In this document: in pieces, positions 22,395 to 30,979 of the stretch | Position numbering within the stretch: position 1 is the first letter of the stretch | Layout of the letters: each line of letters begins with the position of its first letter | DNA from: Sphingomonas sp. PAMC26645 | GTDB lineage: Bacteria; Pseudomonadota; Alphaproteobacteria; Sphingomonadales; Sphingomonadaceae | Assembly (NCBI RefSeq): GCF_004795835.1 | Contig: NZ_CP039249.1 | Span: 1,546,501 to 1,610,500, forward strand | Reading direction: 5' to 3' | DNA: 64,000 nt | The notes under the pieces: generated by a model | Told to the model about the DNA's origin: nothing | The model's input: only the letters and a program-made list of their open reading frames with translations | Databases searched by the model: none | Made by a program: the position numbers and the translations under genes

Positions 22395-22478
22395 CCGTCA
22401 TCCTGACGAAAGTCAGGATCCAGAGTTACTAGGGACATCGCTCGTTACCCTGGATCCTGACTTTCGTCAGGATGACGG
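22395..22478. repeat. Perfect 28-bp inverted repeat, each arm itself a hairpin
   Basis: The arms at 22395-22422 and 22451-22478 are exact reverse complements over 28 bases, separated by 28 bases. Within each arm ATCCTGAC and GTCAGGAT form an 8-bp stem with a 4-base loop. The element can fold either as two small hairpins or one large one. It lies between dgt and the convergent small gene at 22546 and could serve as a two-way terminator. Confidence 0.92.
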
Positions 22479-22545
22479 GGGTGTTTGAAACCAAACGCAA
22501 AACGGCGGCCGGACCGAAATCCGACCGCCGCTGCAATTTACTAGC

Positions 22546-22839
22546 TCAACGCGTAACCGAAGCGATGCCGCCAGCCGCGCCATTGGCCTCGTTGGTCTTG
22601 AACGCGACCGGGACGCCGGCCGAGACACCCGATACGCGGTCGCCGCGAACGATCAGGTGGAACTTCTGGCCCGACGGATAGCGACGGCCGTCGATGACTT
22701 GGCGGCCATGGTCCTGCGTCGAGGTATAGACGTACGTGCTGCCCTCATGGACGAAGCTCTGCTTTGCGTCGGCGGCCATGCCGATCGTCGAGGTGAGGGC
22801 GGCCGCTGCTGCTGCGATGATCTTGATGGTCGTGCGCAT
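22546..22839 (-). CDS. Small secreted protein of unknown function
   Basis: 97 residues. An N-terminal signal peptide (MRTTIKIIAAAAAALTS to about MAADA) is followed by about 75 residues with no cysteine and no family I recognise; motifs include STYVYTST, GRRYPSGQKFHL and VRGDRVSG. The ATG is preceded by a clear GGGAGA at 7-8 bases, which fixes the start; a much longer frame upstream on this strand is a shadow of the DUF1800 gene. It is convergent with dgt and divergent from the DUF1800 gene. Probably a periplasmic protein. Confidence 0.75.
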   Translation of the reverse strand: MRTTIKIIAAAAAALTSTIGMAADAKQSFVHEGSTYVYTSTQDHGRQVIDGRRYPSGQKFHLIVRGDRVSGVSAGVPVAFKTNEANGAAGGIASVTR

Positions 22840-23055
22840 GATCGTATCTCCCGAAGTGCGTCGAGCCGGATCAGGTCTCCACCCAACTCTCGAGTCAGTG
22901 AAATATTGCGGTGCAGCATGAGTTGCAATTGCAAACCCATCCGTCGCGATTGCATCAACCGCAACGACGAACGGCCCCCTGCATGCGACCAGCGCGGCGG
23001 GTGACATACTTCCACGACATTTGCCGCGTACATTCGAACGCGAAGGAGAAATGTC

Positions 23056-24597
23056 GTGTCTGCTTCCAGTATCGCGCTCAATCGGTTCGGCCTCGGCGCA
23101 AGGCCGGGTGATACTATCGTCGGCGATCCGGCGAAGTGGGTGATGGCGCAGTGCGAACGGTTCGAGCCGCGGCCGCCGGTCATCGCGAGCGCGCCGGCCA
23201 CGGCGGGCATTTCGACAGGTCTCGTCGCCTATTACGCACAGGAGAAGGCGATCAGGGCGCAATTCGGTCCGCGCACGGCGAAAGCCGCGCTCGGCATGAA
23301 CGGGAAACCCGCGGTTGCCGTGCCAACGATGTCCGGCGCGATGAGCCCCGCACCCGTGTCGCCGGGCGTTGCACCCTCCGGCATGGCTCAGGCCCCCATG
23401 GCGCCGGGGGCGATCGATCCAGGCGCAACCGCACGACAGGAAGCGCGACAAGTCATCGGCAAGCAGAGTCGCAACGATTACGGCGCGGCGGTCGCGGCGC
23501 GAACGACGGCGGCGTTCACCGGCGACGCGCCGTTCGTCGAGCGGCTCGTGCATTTCTGGGCGAACCATTTCGCGGTTTCGACCGAGAAGTTCGAGGTGAT
23601 GGCGCTTGCCGGGCCGATGGAGTTCGAGGCGATCCGCCCGCATGTGCTCGGCACGTTCGCCGACATGCTGAACGCGGTCGAGCGGCATCCGGCGATGCTG
23701 CTGTATCTCGATCAGGCGGTGTCGATCGGTCCGGACAGTCCGTTCGCCGTTCGGAAGACCAAGCGGCGCACCGGGCTGAACGAGAACCTCGCGCGCGAGA
23801 TCATGGAGTTGCACACGCTCGGCGTCCGTAGTGGCTACAGCCAGGCCGACGTCACCGAATTCGCGCGTGCGATGACCGGCTGGACGGTCGCGGGCATCGG
23901 TCGTGGCCCCGGCGCGCGCGTGCAGGACGATTCGCGCGCGGGCAGCTTCCTGTTTCTCGACGACGTTCACCAGCCTGGCGATCGGACCGTGATGGGCAAG
24001 CTCTATCCCGCGGCGGGGGAGGCGCAGGCACAGGCGGTTCTCTCCGACCTTGCCGTCCACCCTGCGACCGCGACGCACATCGCAACCAAGCTCGCGCGGC
24101 ACTTTGCCGGCGATACGCCACCGCCGGCGATGGTGGCGCGGCTGAAGACGGCCTTCCTGAAATCGGGCGGCGACCTGCCGACGCTCTATCGCGCGCTGGT
24201 TGCGTCGCCCGAGGCGTGGGTGACCCGGCCGGTGAAGTTCAAGTCGCCATGGGAATGGTATGTCTCTACCCAGCGCGCACTCGGCACGACGACGGTCCAG
24301 CCCGGGGTGACGGTGGGGATGATGAACCAGCTTGGCCAGCCGATCTGGCAGCCGGGGCAGCCGATCGGGTATGACGACGTCGCCGCGGCCTGGGCCGGAC
24401 CCGACGCGATCATGCGACGTGTCGAGGCGGCGGAGCGGTTCGCTGCACGCGCTGGGCCAGTCGATGCGCGGGCGTTGGCGCCGACCCTGTTCCCCGCATC
24501 GCTTAGCCCCACCACCGCGCAGGGGCTGTCACGCGCGGAGAGCCCGGCACAGGCGCTCGCGCTGCTGCTCGTCGCCCCCGAATCGCTGCGGAGATAG
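23056..24597 (+). CDS. DUF1800 family protein
   Basis: 513 residues. The DUF1800 hallmarks are the N-terminal ALNRFGLGARPGD, the central HFWANHFAVS and NENLAREIMELHTLGV, and FARAMTGW. The function of the family is not established; members are usually encoded beside a DUF1501 protein, as here. GTG start with AAGGAGA 8 bases upstream; no obvious signal peptide. The family insertion around residues 90-125 is Pro/Gly/Ala-rich. The downstream DUF1501 gene begins 2 bases after the stop, so the two are one operon. Confidence 0.88.
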   Translation: MSASSIALNRFGLGARPGDTIVGDPAKWVMAQCERFEPRPPVIASAPATAGISTGLVAYYAQEKAIRAQFGPRTAKAALGMNGKPAVAVPTMSGAMSPAPVSPGVAPSGMAQAPMAPGAIDPGATARQEARQVIGKQSRNDYGAAVAARTTAAFTGDAPFVERLVHFWANHFAVSTEKFEVMALAGPMEFEAIRPHVLGTFADMLNAVERHPAMLLYLDQAVSIGPDSPFAVRKTKRRTGLNENLAREIMELHTLGVRSGYSQADVTEFARAMTGWTVAGIGRGPGARVQDDSRAGSFLFLDDVHQPGDRTVMGKLYPAAGEAQAQAVLSDLAVHPATATHIATKLARHFAGDTPPPAMVARLKTAFLKSGGDLPTLYRALVASPEAWVTRPVKFKSPWEWYVSTQRALGTTTVQPGVTVGMMNQLGQPIWQPGQPIGYDDVAAAWAGPDAIMRRVEAAERFAARAGPVDARALAPTLFPASLSPTTAQGLSRAESPAQALALLLVAPESLRR

Positions 24598-24599
24598 TC

Positions 24600-25754
24600 A
24601 TGCTCGACCGTCGTTCCTTTATCTCGACCGGTACGCTCGGCGTGCTGGCATCCGCCTTCGCGCCGCGCATCGCCTTCGCGCGGGCGGCGACCGACAAGCG
24701 CTTCGTGTTCATCATCCAGCGTGGGGCGGCCGATGGTCTCGGCACGATCGGCGCGGTCGGCGATCCGGCGTTTGCGAGCGCACGGGGCGATCTCGCGGCC
24801 GACTTCGCAACGGGTGCGAAGCTCGACGGCATGTTCACGCTGCACCCGGCGATGACCGCGAGTGCCGGGCTCTATAAACAGGGACAGGCGTTGTTCGCGC
24901 ACGCGATCGCCTCGCCCTACCGCGATCGCTCGCATTTCGACGGCCAGAACGTGCTCGAGACGGGGGGCGCGAGTGCGTACCAGGTCCGCGACGGCTGGCT
25001 GAACCGGCTGCTCGGCGTGCTGCCGGCGGACGAGGCGCGCGCTATCGCGGTCGCGGCGACCGTGCCGATGGCGCTGCGGGGGCGGCGCGAGGTGGCGTCC
25101 TATGCGCCGTCGAGCCTGCCCGACGCGTCCGACGACCTGCTGCAACGCGTCGCAATGCTCTACGACGGCGACCAGCAACTCCACAGCCTTTGGAGCGAGG
25201 CGATGGCGACGCGGCAACTCACCAGCGATCTCGCGCAGGACGGCGGGCGCAATGCGGCTGCGACCGGCGCGCTCGCCGCGCGGCTGCTCAAGCCCGACAC
25301 CGGCGCACGGATCGCGATGATCGAGACCGGCGGCTGGGATACGCACACCGGCCAACGCGGCCGACTGACCGCGCAGTTGAAGGGCCTCGATGCGATGGTC
25401 GCGGCGCTACAGGCGGGGCTGGGGCCGTTATGGGCGGACACGATGGTGCTGGTCGCGACCGAGTTCGGACGGACGGTAGCGGTGAACGGCACCGGCGGCA
25501 CCGATCACGGCACCGGCACCTCTGCGATGCTTTTCGGCGGCGCCGTGAAGGGGGGCAGGGTGGTGTCCGACTGGCCCGGCCTCGCCCCCGCCGCTCTGTA
25601 CGAGGCGCGCGATCTGAAGCCGACGATGCAGCTCGACGCGTTCATCGGCGGCGCGGTCTCATCGCATTTCGGCGTCGAGCCTGCCCGCGCGATGGCCGCG
25701 CTGTTTCCGGCGAGCGCGAAGACGGCGGCGATCGAGGGACTGGTTCGGGTTTGA
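24600..25754 (+). CDS. DUF1501 family protein, probable Tat substrate
   Basis: 384 residues. The N-terminus LDRRSFISTGTLGVLASAFAP has the twin arginine, hydrophobic core and AFA-R cleavage-like region of a Tat signal, so export in folded form is likely. The DUF1501 body shows GGWDTHTGQRGRL and ATEFGRTVAVNGTGGTDHG. The family is related to alkaline phosphatase/sulfatase folds, but no activity is established. It is paired with the DUF1800 protein upstream; together they may form an exported complex (inference from the recurrent pairing). Confidence 0.88.
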   Translation: MLDRRSFISTGTLGVLASAFAPRIAFARAATDKRFVFIIQRGAADGLGTIGAVGDPAFASARGDLAADFATGAKLDGMFTLHPAMTASAGLYKQGQALFAHAIASPYRDRSHFDGQNVLETGGASAYQVRDGWLNRLLGVLPADEARAIAVAATVPMALRGRREVASYAPSSLPDASDDLLQRVAMLYDGDQQLHSLWSEAMATRQLTSDLAQDGGRNAAATGALAARLLKPDTGARIAMIETGGWDTHTGQRGRLTAQLKGLDAMVAALQAGLGPLWADTMVLVATEFGRTVAVNGTGGTDHGTGTSAMLFGGAVKGGRVVSDWPGLAPAALYEARDLKPTMQLDAFIGGAVSSHFGVEPARAMAALFPASAKTAAIEGLVRV

Positions 25755-25797
25755 GGTTCGCCTCCGTTTCCCAAGATTCTCGTCTCAATACACTGCT

Positions 25798-25875
25798 GTT
25801 CCCTCGCGAACGCGGGGGCCCAGGATCTTGGGCGATAAATTTGGTTTAGCTGGGCCCCCGCGCCCGCGGGGGAAC
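25798..25875. repeat. Imperfect 26-bp inverted repeat
   Basis: The arms 25798-25823 and 25850-25875 pair with three mismatches around a 26-bp AT-richer centre. Each arm contains an internal small hairpin (cccTCGCGaaCGCGggg type). It lies between the DUF1501 gene and argS. A partial copy of a similar arm seems present at about 54606-54636. No T run follows, so it is a repeat rather than a clear terminator. Confidence 0.8.
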
Positions 25876-26004
25876 GGGGTTGGCTTTCCGATGTGGCGGA
25901 TCTAGCCAGGCGGTGCTGGCGGCCGCCCCCTCCGACGGGATTAAAATTGAGCGCCGCGCCGCGATGGTCTAGAGCGCGCGTTTCCTTGACGTACCGGGAC
26001 TGCC

Positions 26005-27729
26005 ATGACGCTCTACACCCGTTTCGCCGCGCATATCGATGCGGCGCTCGACACGCTGACCGCGGCGGGGATGCTGCCGGCCGGTCTCGATCGCAAGAAC
26101 GTCACGGTCGAGCCACCGCGCGACACCAGCCACGGCGATCTGGCGACCAACGCGGCGATGGTCCTCGCCAAGCCCGCCAAGACCAATCCGCGCGTCCTTG
26201 CCGATGCGCTGGTCGTCGAACTGTCAAAACTCGAGGACGTCGCCTCGGCAAACGTCGCGGGCCCCGGCTTCATCAACATGAAGCTGACCGACGACGCATG
26301 GCGCGCCGAGCTCGCCGCGATTCCTGAGGCCGGCGCGGACTATGGCCGCTCGAAGCAGGGCGACGGGATCACGGTCAACATCGAGTATGTCTCGGCCAAC
26401 CCGACCGGCCCGATGCACATGGGCCATTGCCGCGGCGCGGTGGTCGGCGATGCGCTCGCCAGCCTGCTCGAATTCGCCGGCCACAAGGTGATCCGCGAAT
26501 ATTACGTCAACGATGCCGGCGGGCAGGTCGACGTGCTCGCGCGCTCGGTCCACCTCCGCTACCGCGAGGCGCTCGGCGAGACCGTCGAGATCCCCGAGGG
26601 GCTGTATCCCGGCGACTACCTCGTCCCCGTCGGCCAGTCGCTCGCGAAGGAGTTCGGCGACCGCTACGTAGGCGCGCCCGAGAGCGAATGGCTGGTCGTC
26701 TTCCGCACGCAGGCGGTCGCCGCGATGATGGTGATGATCCGCGCCGATCTCGCGCTGCTCGGGATCGAGCACGAGGTGTTCGCGTCCGAAGCCGAACTTC
26801 AGGCCGCCAGGAAGCCCGAAGCGGCCGAGGCGGAACTGCGCGCGCGCGATCTCGTCTATGACGGCGTGCTCGAAGCGCCGAAGGGCGAGACGCCTGACGA
26901 TTGGGAGCCGGTCGAGCTACCGCTGTTCCGCTCGTCGCAGTTCGGCGACGACCAGGATCGCCCGATCAAGAAGTCGAACGGGTCCTGGACCTATTTCGGT
27001 GCCGATCTCGCCTATCATTTCCAAAAGAGCCAGAGTGCCGATCAGCTGATCGACATCTGGGGCGCGGATCATGGCGGCACGGTCAAGCGGATCATAGCAG
27101 CGGTTGCGGCGCTGACCGGCGGCAAGACGCGGTTCGACGTCAAGCTCGTCCAGATGGTCCGGCTCTTGCGCAACGGCGAGCCGGTCAAGATGTCGAAGCG
27201 GTCGGGCAATTTCGTCACGCTGGCCGATGTCGTGCGCGAGGTCGGCAAGGACGTCGTCCGCTTCACGATGTTGACGCGACGGTCCGATGCACAGATGGAT
27301 TTCGACTTCGCCAAGGTGGTCGAGGCGTCGAAGGACAACCCGGTTTTCTACGTCCAGTACGCGCATGCTCGTATCGCATCGCTGCATCGGCGCGCGGCCG
27401 AGGCGGGAATTACGCCTATTTCCGCGGATTTGTCCCGGCTTGATACGGACGAACTGGCGCTCGTGCAGCTTGCCGCGCAGTTCCCGCGGCTCGTCGAGAT
27501 CGCCTCGACGGCGCGCGAACCGCATAGAATTGCGTTCTATCTCTATGACTTGGCGGCTGCGTTTCATGCGCTGTGGAATGTCGGGAACGACCGTCCCGAT
27601 CGTCGTTTCCTCGTGATCGAGGATCCACAGGCGACCGCGGCGCGGCTATTCCTGGCGTCCGCTATAGGGCAGATTATTCATAACGGCCTCGCCATCATGG
27701 GTGTCGAAGCGGTTTCGGAGATGAAGTGA
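26005..27729 (+). CDS. argS: Arginine--tRNA ligase
   Basis: Class I aminoacyl-tRNA synthetase. The HIGH-type motif HMGH is at about residues 138-141 (in GPMHMGHCRG), and the KMSKS-type motif KMSKR at about 395-399. The N-terminal ArgRS additional domain and the C-terminal DALR anticodon-binding domain (from about 450, YVQYAHARI) are present. Length 574, normal. The stop TGA overlaps the ATG of the next gene by one base, suggesting coupling. Confidence 0.97.
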   Translation: MTLYTRFAAHIDAALDTLTAAGMLPAGLDRKNVTVEPPRDTSHGDLATNAAMVLAKPAKTNPRVLADALVVELSKLEDVASANVAGPGFINMKLTDDAWRAELAAIPEAGADYGRSKQGDGITVNIEYVSANPTGPMHMGHCRGAVVGDALASLLEFAGHKVIREYYVNDAGGQVDVLARSVHLRYREALGETVEIPEGLYPGDYLVPVGQSLAKEFGDRYVGAPESEWLVVFRTQAVAAMMVMIRADLALLGIEHEVFASEAELQAARKPEAAEAELRARDLVYDGVLEAPKGETPDDWEPVELPLFRSSQFGDDQDRPIKKSNGSWTYFGADLAYHFQKSQSADQLIDIWGADHGGTVKRIIAAVAALTGGKTRFDVKLVQMVRLLRNGEPVKMSKRSGNFVTLADVVREVGKDVVRFTMLTRRSDAQMDFDFAKVVEASKDNPVFYVQYAHARIASLHRRAAEAGITPISADLSRLDTDELALVQLAAQFPRLVEIASTAREPHRIAFYLYDLAAAFHALWNVGNDRPDRRFLVIEDPQATAARLFLASAIGQIIHNGLAIMGVEAVSEMK

Positions 27730-28448
27730 TGGCCGAAGATATGGATCTGCGCGAGGAAGACCGGCTCCCCTGGCTCGAAACCGTCGAGCCGGACGAGCAG
27801 GAAACCGTCGGCATCGGCCGCGTCATCGCGCTCGTCGTGCTCGGCCTGGCCGTGCTCGCCGCGATCATCTTCGGCATCTACAAGCTGCAACAGCGCGCCC
27901 CGACGGGCGACGGCCAGATGATCGCCGCACAGGAAGGCGACTACAAGGTCAAGCCCGACGACGCCGGCGGCCTGAAGGTCAAGGGCGAGGGCGACTCGGC
28001 GATCGCGACCAGCGCGGGCAAATCGGGCAACGGCGCGATCGACCTGCGCGGCGTGCCGGAAGCACCGGTCGCGGGTAAGCGTGCGGTTGCGGCCAAGCCC
28101 GATGACGCCGCGGGGCGCAATGCGGTCGCGCAGGTTCCGGCCTCGGGTGGTCGACTGGTCGCTGCGGCACCCTTGGCACCATCGAAGCCCAATGGTGCCG
28201 GCACGGCTACCGGCGGGTCGCTGGTCCAGCTTGGTGCCTATCCCAGCGAGGCCGTCGCCAACGCCGCCTGGGCGAACTTCTCGAAGCGATTCGCGTATGT
28301 CGGCGCGCTAGGCAAGTCGGTCCAGCCAGTCGCAGCCGGTGGCCGTACCCTGTATCGCCTACGCGTGAACGCGGGCAGCGCAAACCAGGCGGCGGATATC
28401 TGTGGCCGGTTGCGCGTCGCCGGCGAGACATGCTTCGTCGCAAGCTGA
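27729..28448 (+). CDS. Membrane-anchored SPOR domain protein
   Basis: 239 residues. An acidic cytoplasmic N-terminus (EDMDLREEDRLPWLE) precedes one membrane segment at about 33-53. A periplasmic linker follows, then a C-terminal SPOR domain (about 165-239, beginning GSLVQLGAYPSEAVA) expected to bind septal glycan strands. This topology is that of FtsN-like or DedD-like division proteins. The ATG shares a base with the argS stop; the argS-SPOR gene order is common in alphaproteobacteria. A role in division is inference from the domain. Confidence 0.88.
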   Translation: MAEDMDLREEDRLPWLETVEPDEQETVGIGRVIALVVLGLAVLAAIIFGIYKLQQRAPTGDGQMIAAQEGDYKVKPDDAGGLKVKGEGDSAIATSAGKSGNGAIDLRGVPEAPVAGKRAVAAKPDDAAGRNAVAQVPASGGRLVAAAPLAPSKPNGAGTATGGSLVQLGAYPSEAVANAAWANFSKRFAYVGALGKSVQPVAAGGRTLYRLRVNAGSANQAADICGRLRVAGETCFVAS

Positions 28449-29116
28449 TCGGGCGATGCGGTGAGCGAAGGCGAGGCTCGCAGCAATCGCGCCCGCGGTT
28501 GCCCGCCTGCTTTGCGCCTCGTTGATACTTCGTTTGTTAGCGCACCGGTTGGCGGCCTACGCGCCTCGCGACCTTGAATGGCGCGGGGCGATTAACTCCG
28601 ACGAACAGCGCCCTCAAGAGAGGGAGCGCTGCCGAGAGTAAGACCACGATTTTGATGTGAGACAGAGGCAAGTTCGTGGAGCCTGTCACGTCGACAATTA
28701 GCTGTTGCAGACTTACCGGGACGTTGGTGGCCGACACCGGGATATAGAGCGATGATGGTGGTCGCAACAACTGCGTGTCGCAACTATGCACGTGACGGTA
28801 GTAATAGCGCCGGCAATCAGAACTTTTGGTAAAGTGACGTCACGACCCCGTACAACAAACACGGCGTCGAACCGTTCTTCGGCAACCGGTCTCATCGTAC
28901 GGCCTGTGATACTATATTCGAGGACAGCAGACTATCGCGTCCCGAAAAATCGCATGTCGCTCTTCACGAGTAGTCAACGCCGCAGGTTGCAGTCCAGCCC
29001 GTAATGCCCGGCATCGCGAAACTCACGTCTCAACCACATTCGTTAGGCACCCACTTCATCAAACGCAAACCGCGCAAAAAGACCATTCTTCGCCGTCTCG
29101 CGCGCAACGCATGGAC
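28449..29116. other. Gene-poor, AT-richer stretch with no supported gene
   Basis: 668 bases with clearly lower GC than the flanks and more frequent stops. Frames of 60-84 codons exist on both strands, but none has a convincing ribosome binding site or family resemblance. The best is a minus-strand frame with a hydrophobic stretch near 28560-28650, which I could not support. It may be a decayed gene or a foreign remnant. Confidence 0.5.
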
Positions 29117-29386
29117 TCAGATCGAACGGCGGTGCTTTCCGCCGTACTTGCGGCCAATATAATCGCCAATCTGCGCGACTTCGGTAGCGGCTGCTCGTGC
29201 GCCGTTCATCTGGCAGGGAAGCGGATCGCTCGCATGGTCGCTCGCGCGGCGCTTCACCGTGTCGCAAAGCTCCTCGATGTCCGCTCGCGACAGGATGTTC
29301 TTCTCGCGCAACAGGCAGATCAGGCTTTGCAGGATCACCAGGTTCTTGTCTTCAGGATCGGTTTGGAGGTCCGGGTATGTGGCCAT
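29117..29386 (-). CDS. Small hypothetical protein
   Basis: 89 residues, soluble, no signal peptide. The N-terminal half is predicted helical and amphipathic (NLVILQSLICLLREKN, then SRADIEELCDTVKRR); the C-terminal half is basic. The start is chosen because GAGGAAA lies 7 bases upstream of the ATG. No family recognised. It lies just downstream of the glpD 3' end on the same strand with a 65-bp gap. Confidence 0.6.
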   Translation of the reverse strand: MATYPDLQTDPEDKNLVILQSLICLLREKNILSRADIEELCDTVKRRASDHASDPLPCQMNGARAAATEVAQIGDYIGRKYGGKHRRSI

Positions 29387-29451
29387 TGGAGGTTTCCTCG
29401 ATGGATATGCCGCGAGGATATGCTCAATCCTAAAACATGCAAGCCCCATGC

Positions 29452-30927
29452 TTACGAGGGGAATGCCGTGGTCCACCATGTCCAGAATGCGTCCGTCTCC
29501 GCGCGGTTCAAGGTCAGTCCGATCTTGCTGCGACGCATCAATGCATCTTCGGGTATCCTCGCCCATTCGCGATCGTGCATCCAGCGTGCTTCGATCTCGG
29601 TCAGGCCGCCGCCAAGTTCCAGGCCCAGCCCTGCTGCGTCGGTGACGCTCGCGAGCATGTCATCGAGCAGCACCCCGTAAGCGTGCGCCATCCGTTCGCT
29701 TCGGGCATCCCCGAGAAACGGCCATCGCGCGCGGACCTGCGCGAGATAGGTCGCGAAAGGTGGGATGGCGCCGCCCGGGAAAGCACGGTCGCGAGTCATA
29801 TGGCGGACGGTCGTACCCAGCGCGGGGGCGACCTTTTCTAGCGCTTCCTCGGCGAGATGGCGGGCCGTCGTGATCTTCCCCCCGAACACAGACAGTAGAG
29901 GCGCCGCGCCCGTATCGCCGAGCGTGTCGAGTTCGAGGACATAGTCGCGCGTCACCGCCTTGGCCTCGCTGGCGCCGTCGTCGTAGAGCGGGCGCACACC
30001 GGACCAGGTCGAGGTAACGTCGGCTGGCGCGATCTGACGCGTGAAATGCTGGTTCGCGGCATCGCAGAGATACGCGATCTCGCCCGCGTCGATCACCGCG
30101 TCTTCGGGCCGGTCGACGGGAATGTCGGTTGTGCCGATCTCGGTCTGGCCCTGATACGGAATCGCGAAGACGATGCGGCGGTCGGCAAGCTGCAGGATAT
30201 ACGCGTGGGCGCCCTCGTACAGTCGGGGCACGACGATGTGACTGCCCTTGACCAGCCGGACGCCGGCGCTGGCATTGATGCCAAGCCGGCCCAGCAATTC
30301 GGCGACCCACGGGCCGGCGGCGTTGACGAGCGCGCGCGCGGTGACGTCACGGCCATCCGACAGCGTCCCGCGCCATAGTGCGCCGTCACGGCGAGCGGTG
30401 ACGAGTTCGGTGCGGACTGCGATCTCCGCGCCGTTGGCGTACGCGTCCATCGCATTCAGCACGGTAAGGCGGGAGTCATCGACGAACGCGTCGGAATAGA
30501 CGAAGCCGCGCGCGCCGTTCTTCAGTGGCGCGGTGTACGCGTTGTCGCTCCTGCGCAGGCCGCGCGATCGTTTCAGCGTCATGCGGCCGCCAAGCCAGTC
30601 GTACAGGTACAGCCCGAGCCGGACCATCCACCAGGGCCGCACCGCATTCTCTTGCGGCAGGACGAACCGCATCGGGCGGATGATGTGCGGCGCGGCCTTC
30701 ACCAAGCGTTCGCGTTCGCGCAGTGCTTCGGCGACCAGCTTGAAGTCGTAATATTCGAGATAGCGCAGTCCGCCATGGATCAGCTTGGTCGAGGCCGACG
30801 AGGTCGCGCCGGCGAGGTCGCCCTTCTCGACGAGCAGGACCGACAAGCCGTTCAGTGCCGCCTCGCGGGCGATCGCGGCGCCGTTGATGCCGCCGCCGAC
30901 GATGAGGATGTCGTAACTTTGCGTCAT
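29452..30927 (-). CDS. glpD: Aerobic glycerol-3-phosphate dehydrogenase
   Basis: Membrane-associated FAD enzyme oxidising glycerol-3-phosphate to dihydroxyacetone phosphate and feeding electrons to quinone. The FAD Rossmann motif GGGINGAAIAREA is at residues 11-23, followed by the family block TSSASTKLIHGGLRYLE (about 41-57). Length 491, close to GlpD of other proteobacteria. No glpF, glpK or glpR is adjacent. It is divergent from rnr with only 52 bp between the starts. Confidence 0.94.
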   Translation of the reverse strand: MTQSYDILIVGGGINGAAIAREAALNGLSVLLVEKGDLAGATSSASTKLIHGGLRYLEYYDFKLVAEALRERERLVKAAPHIIRPMRFVLPQENAVRPWWMVRLGLYLYDWLGGRMTLKRSRGLRRSDNAYTAPLKNGARGFVYSDAFVDDSRLTVLNAMDAYANGAEIAVRTELVTARRDGALWRGTLSDGRDVTARALVNAAGPWVAELLGRLGINASAGVRLVKGSHIVVPRLYEGAHAYILQLADRRIVFAIPYQGQTEIGTTDIPVDRPEDAVIDAGEIAYLCDAANQHFTRQIAPADVTSTWSGVRPLYDDGASEAKAVTRDYVLELDTLGDTGAAPLLSVFGGKITTARHLAEEALEKVAPALGTTVRHMTRDRAFPGGAIPPFATYLAQVRARWPFLGDARSERMAHAYGVLLDDMLASVTDAAGLGLELGGGLTEIEARWMHDREWARIPEDALMRRSKIGLTLNRAETDAFWTWWTTAFPS

Positions 30928-30979
30928 GCCCGTAGCTTAGCCGTTTGGTAATGGCGGGCCTACCGACTATCTCTGTCCC

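Noticed and set aside
28537..28791. 84-codon minus-strand frame with a hydrophobic stretch
   Set aside because: No convincing ribosome binding site or homology; composition fits the surrounding non-coding DNA.
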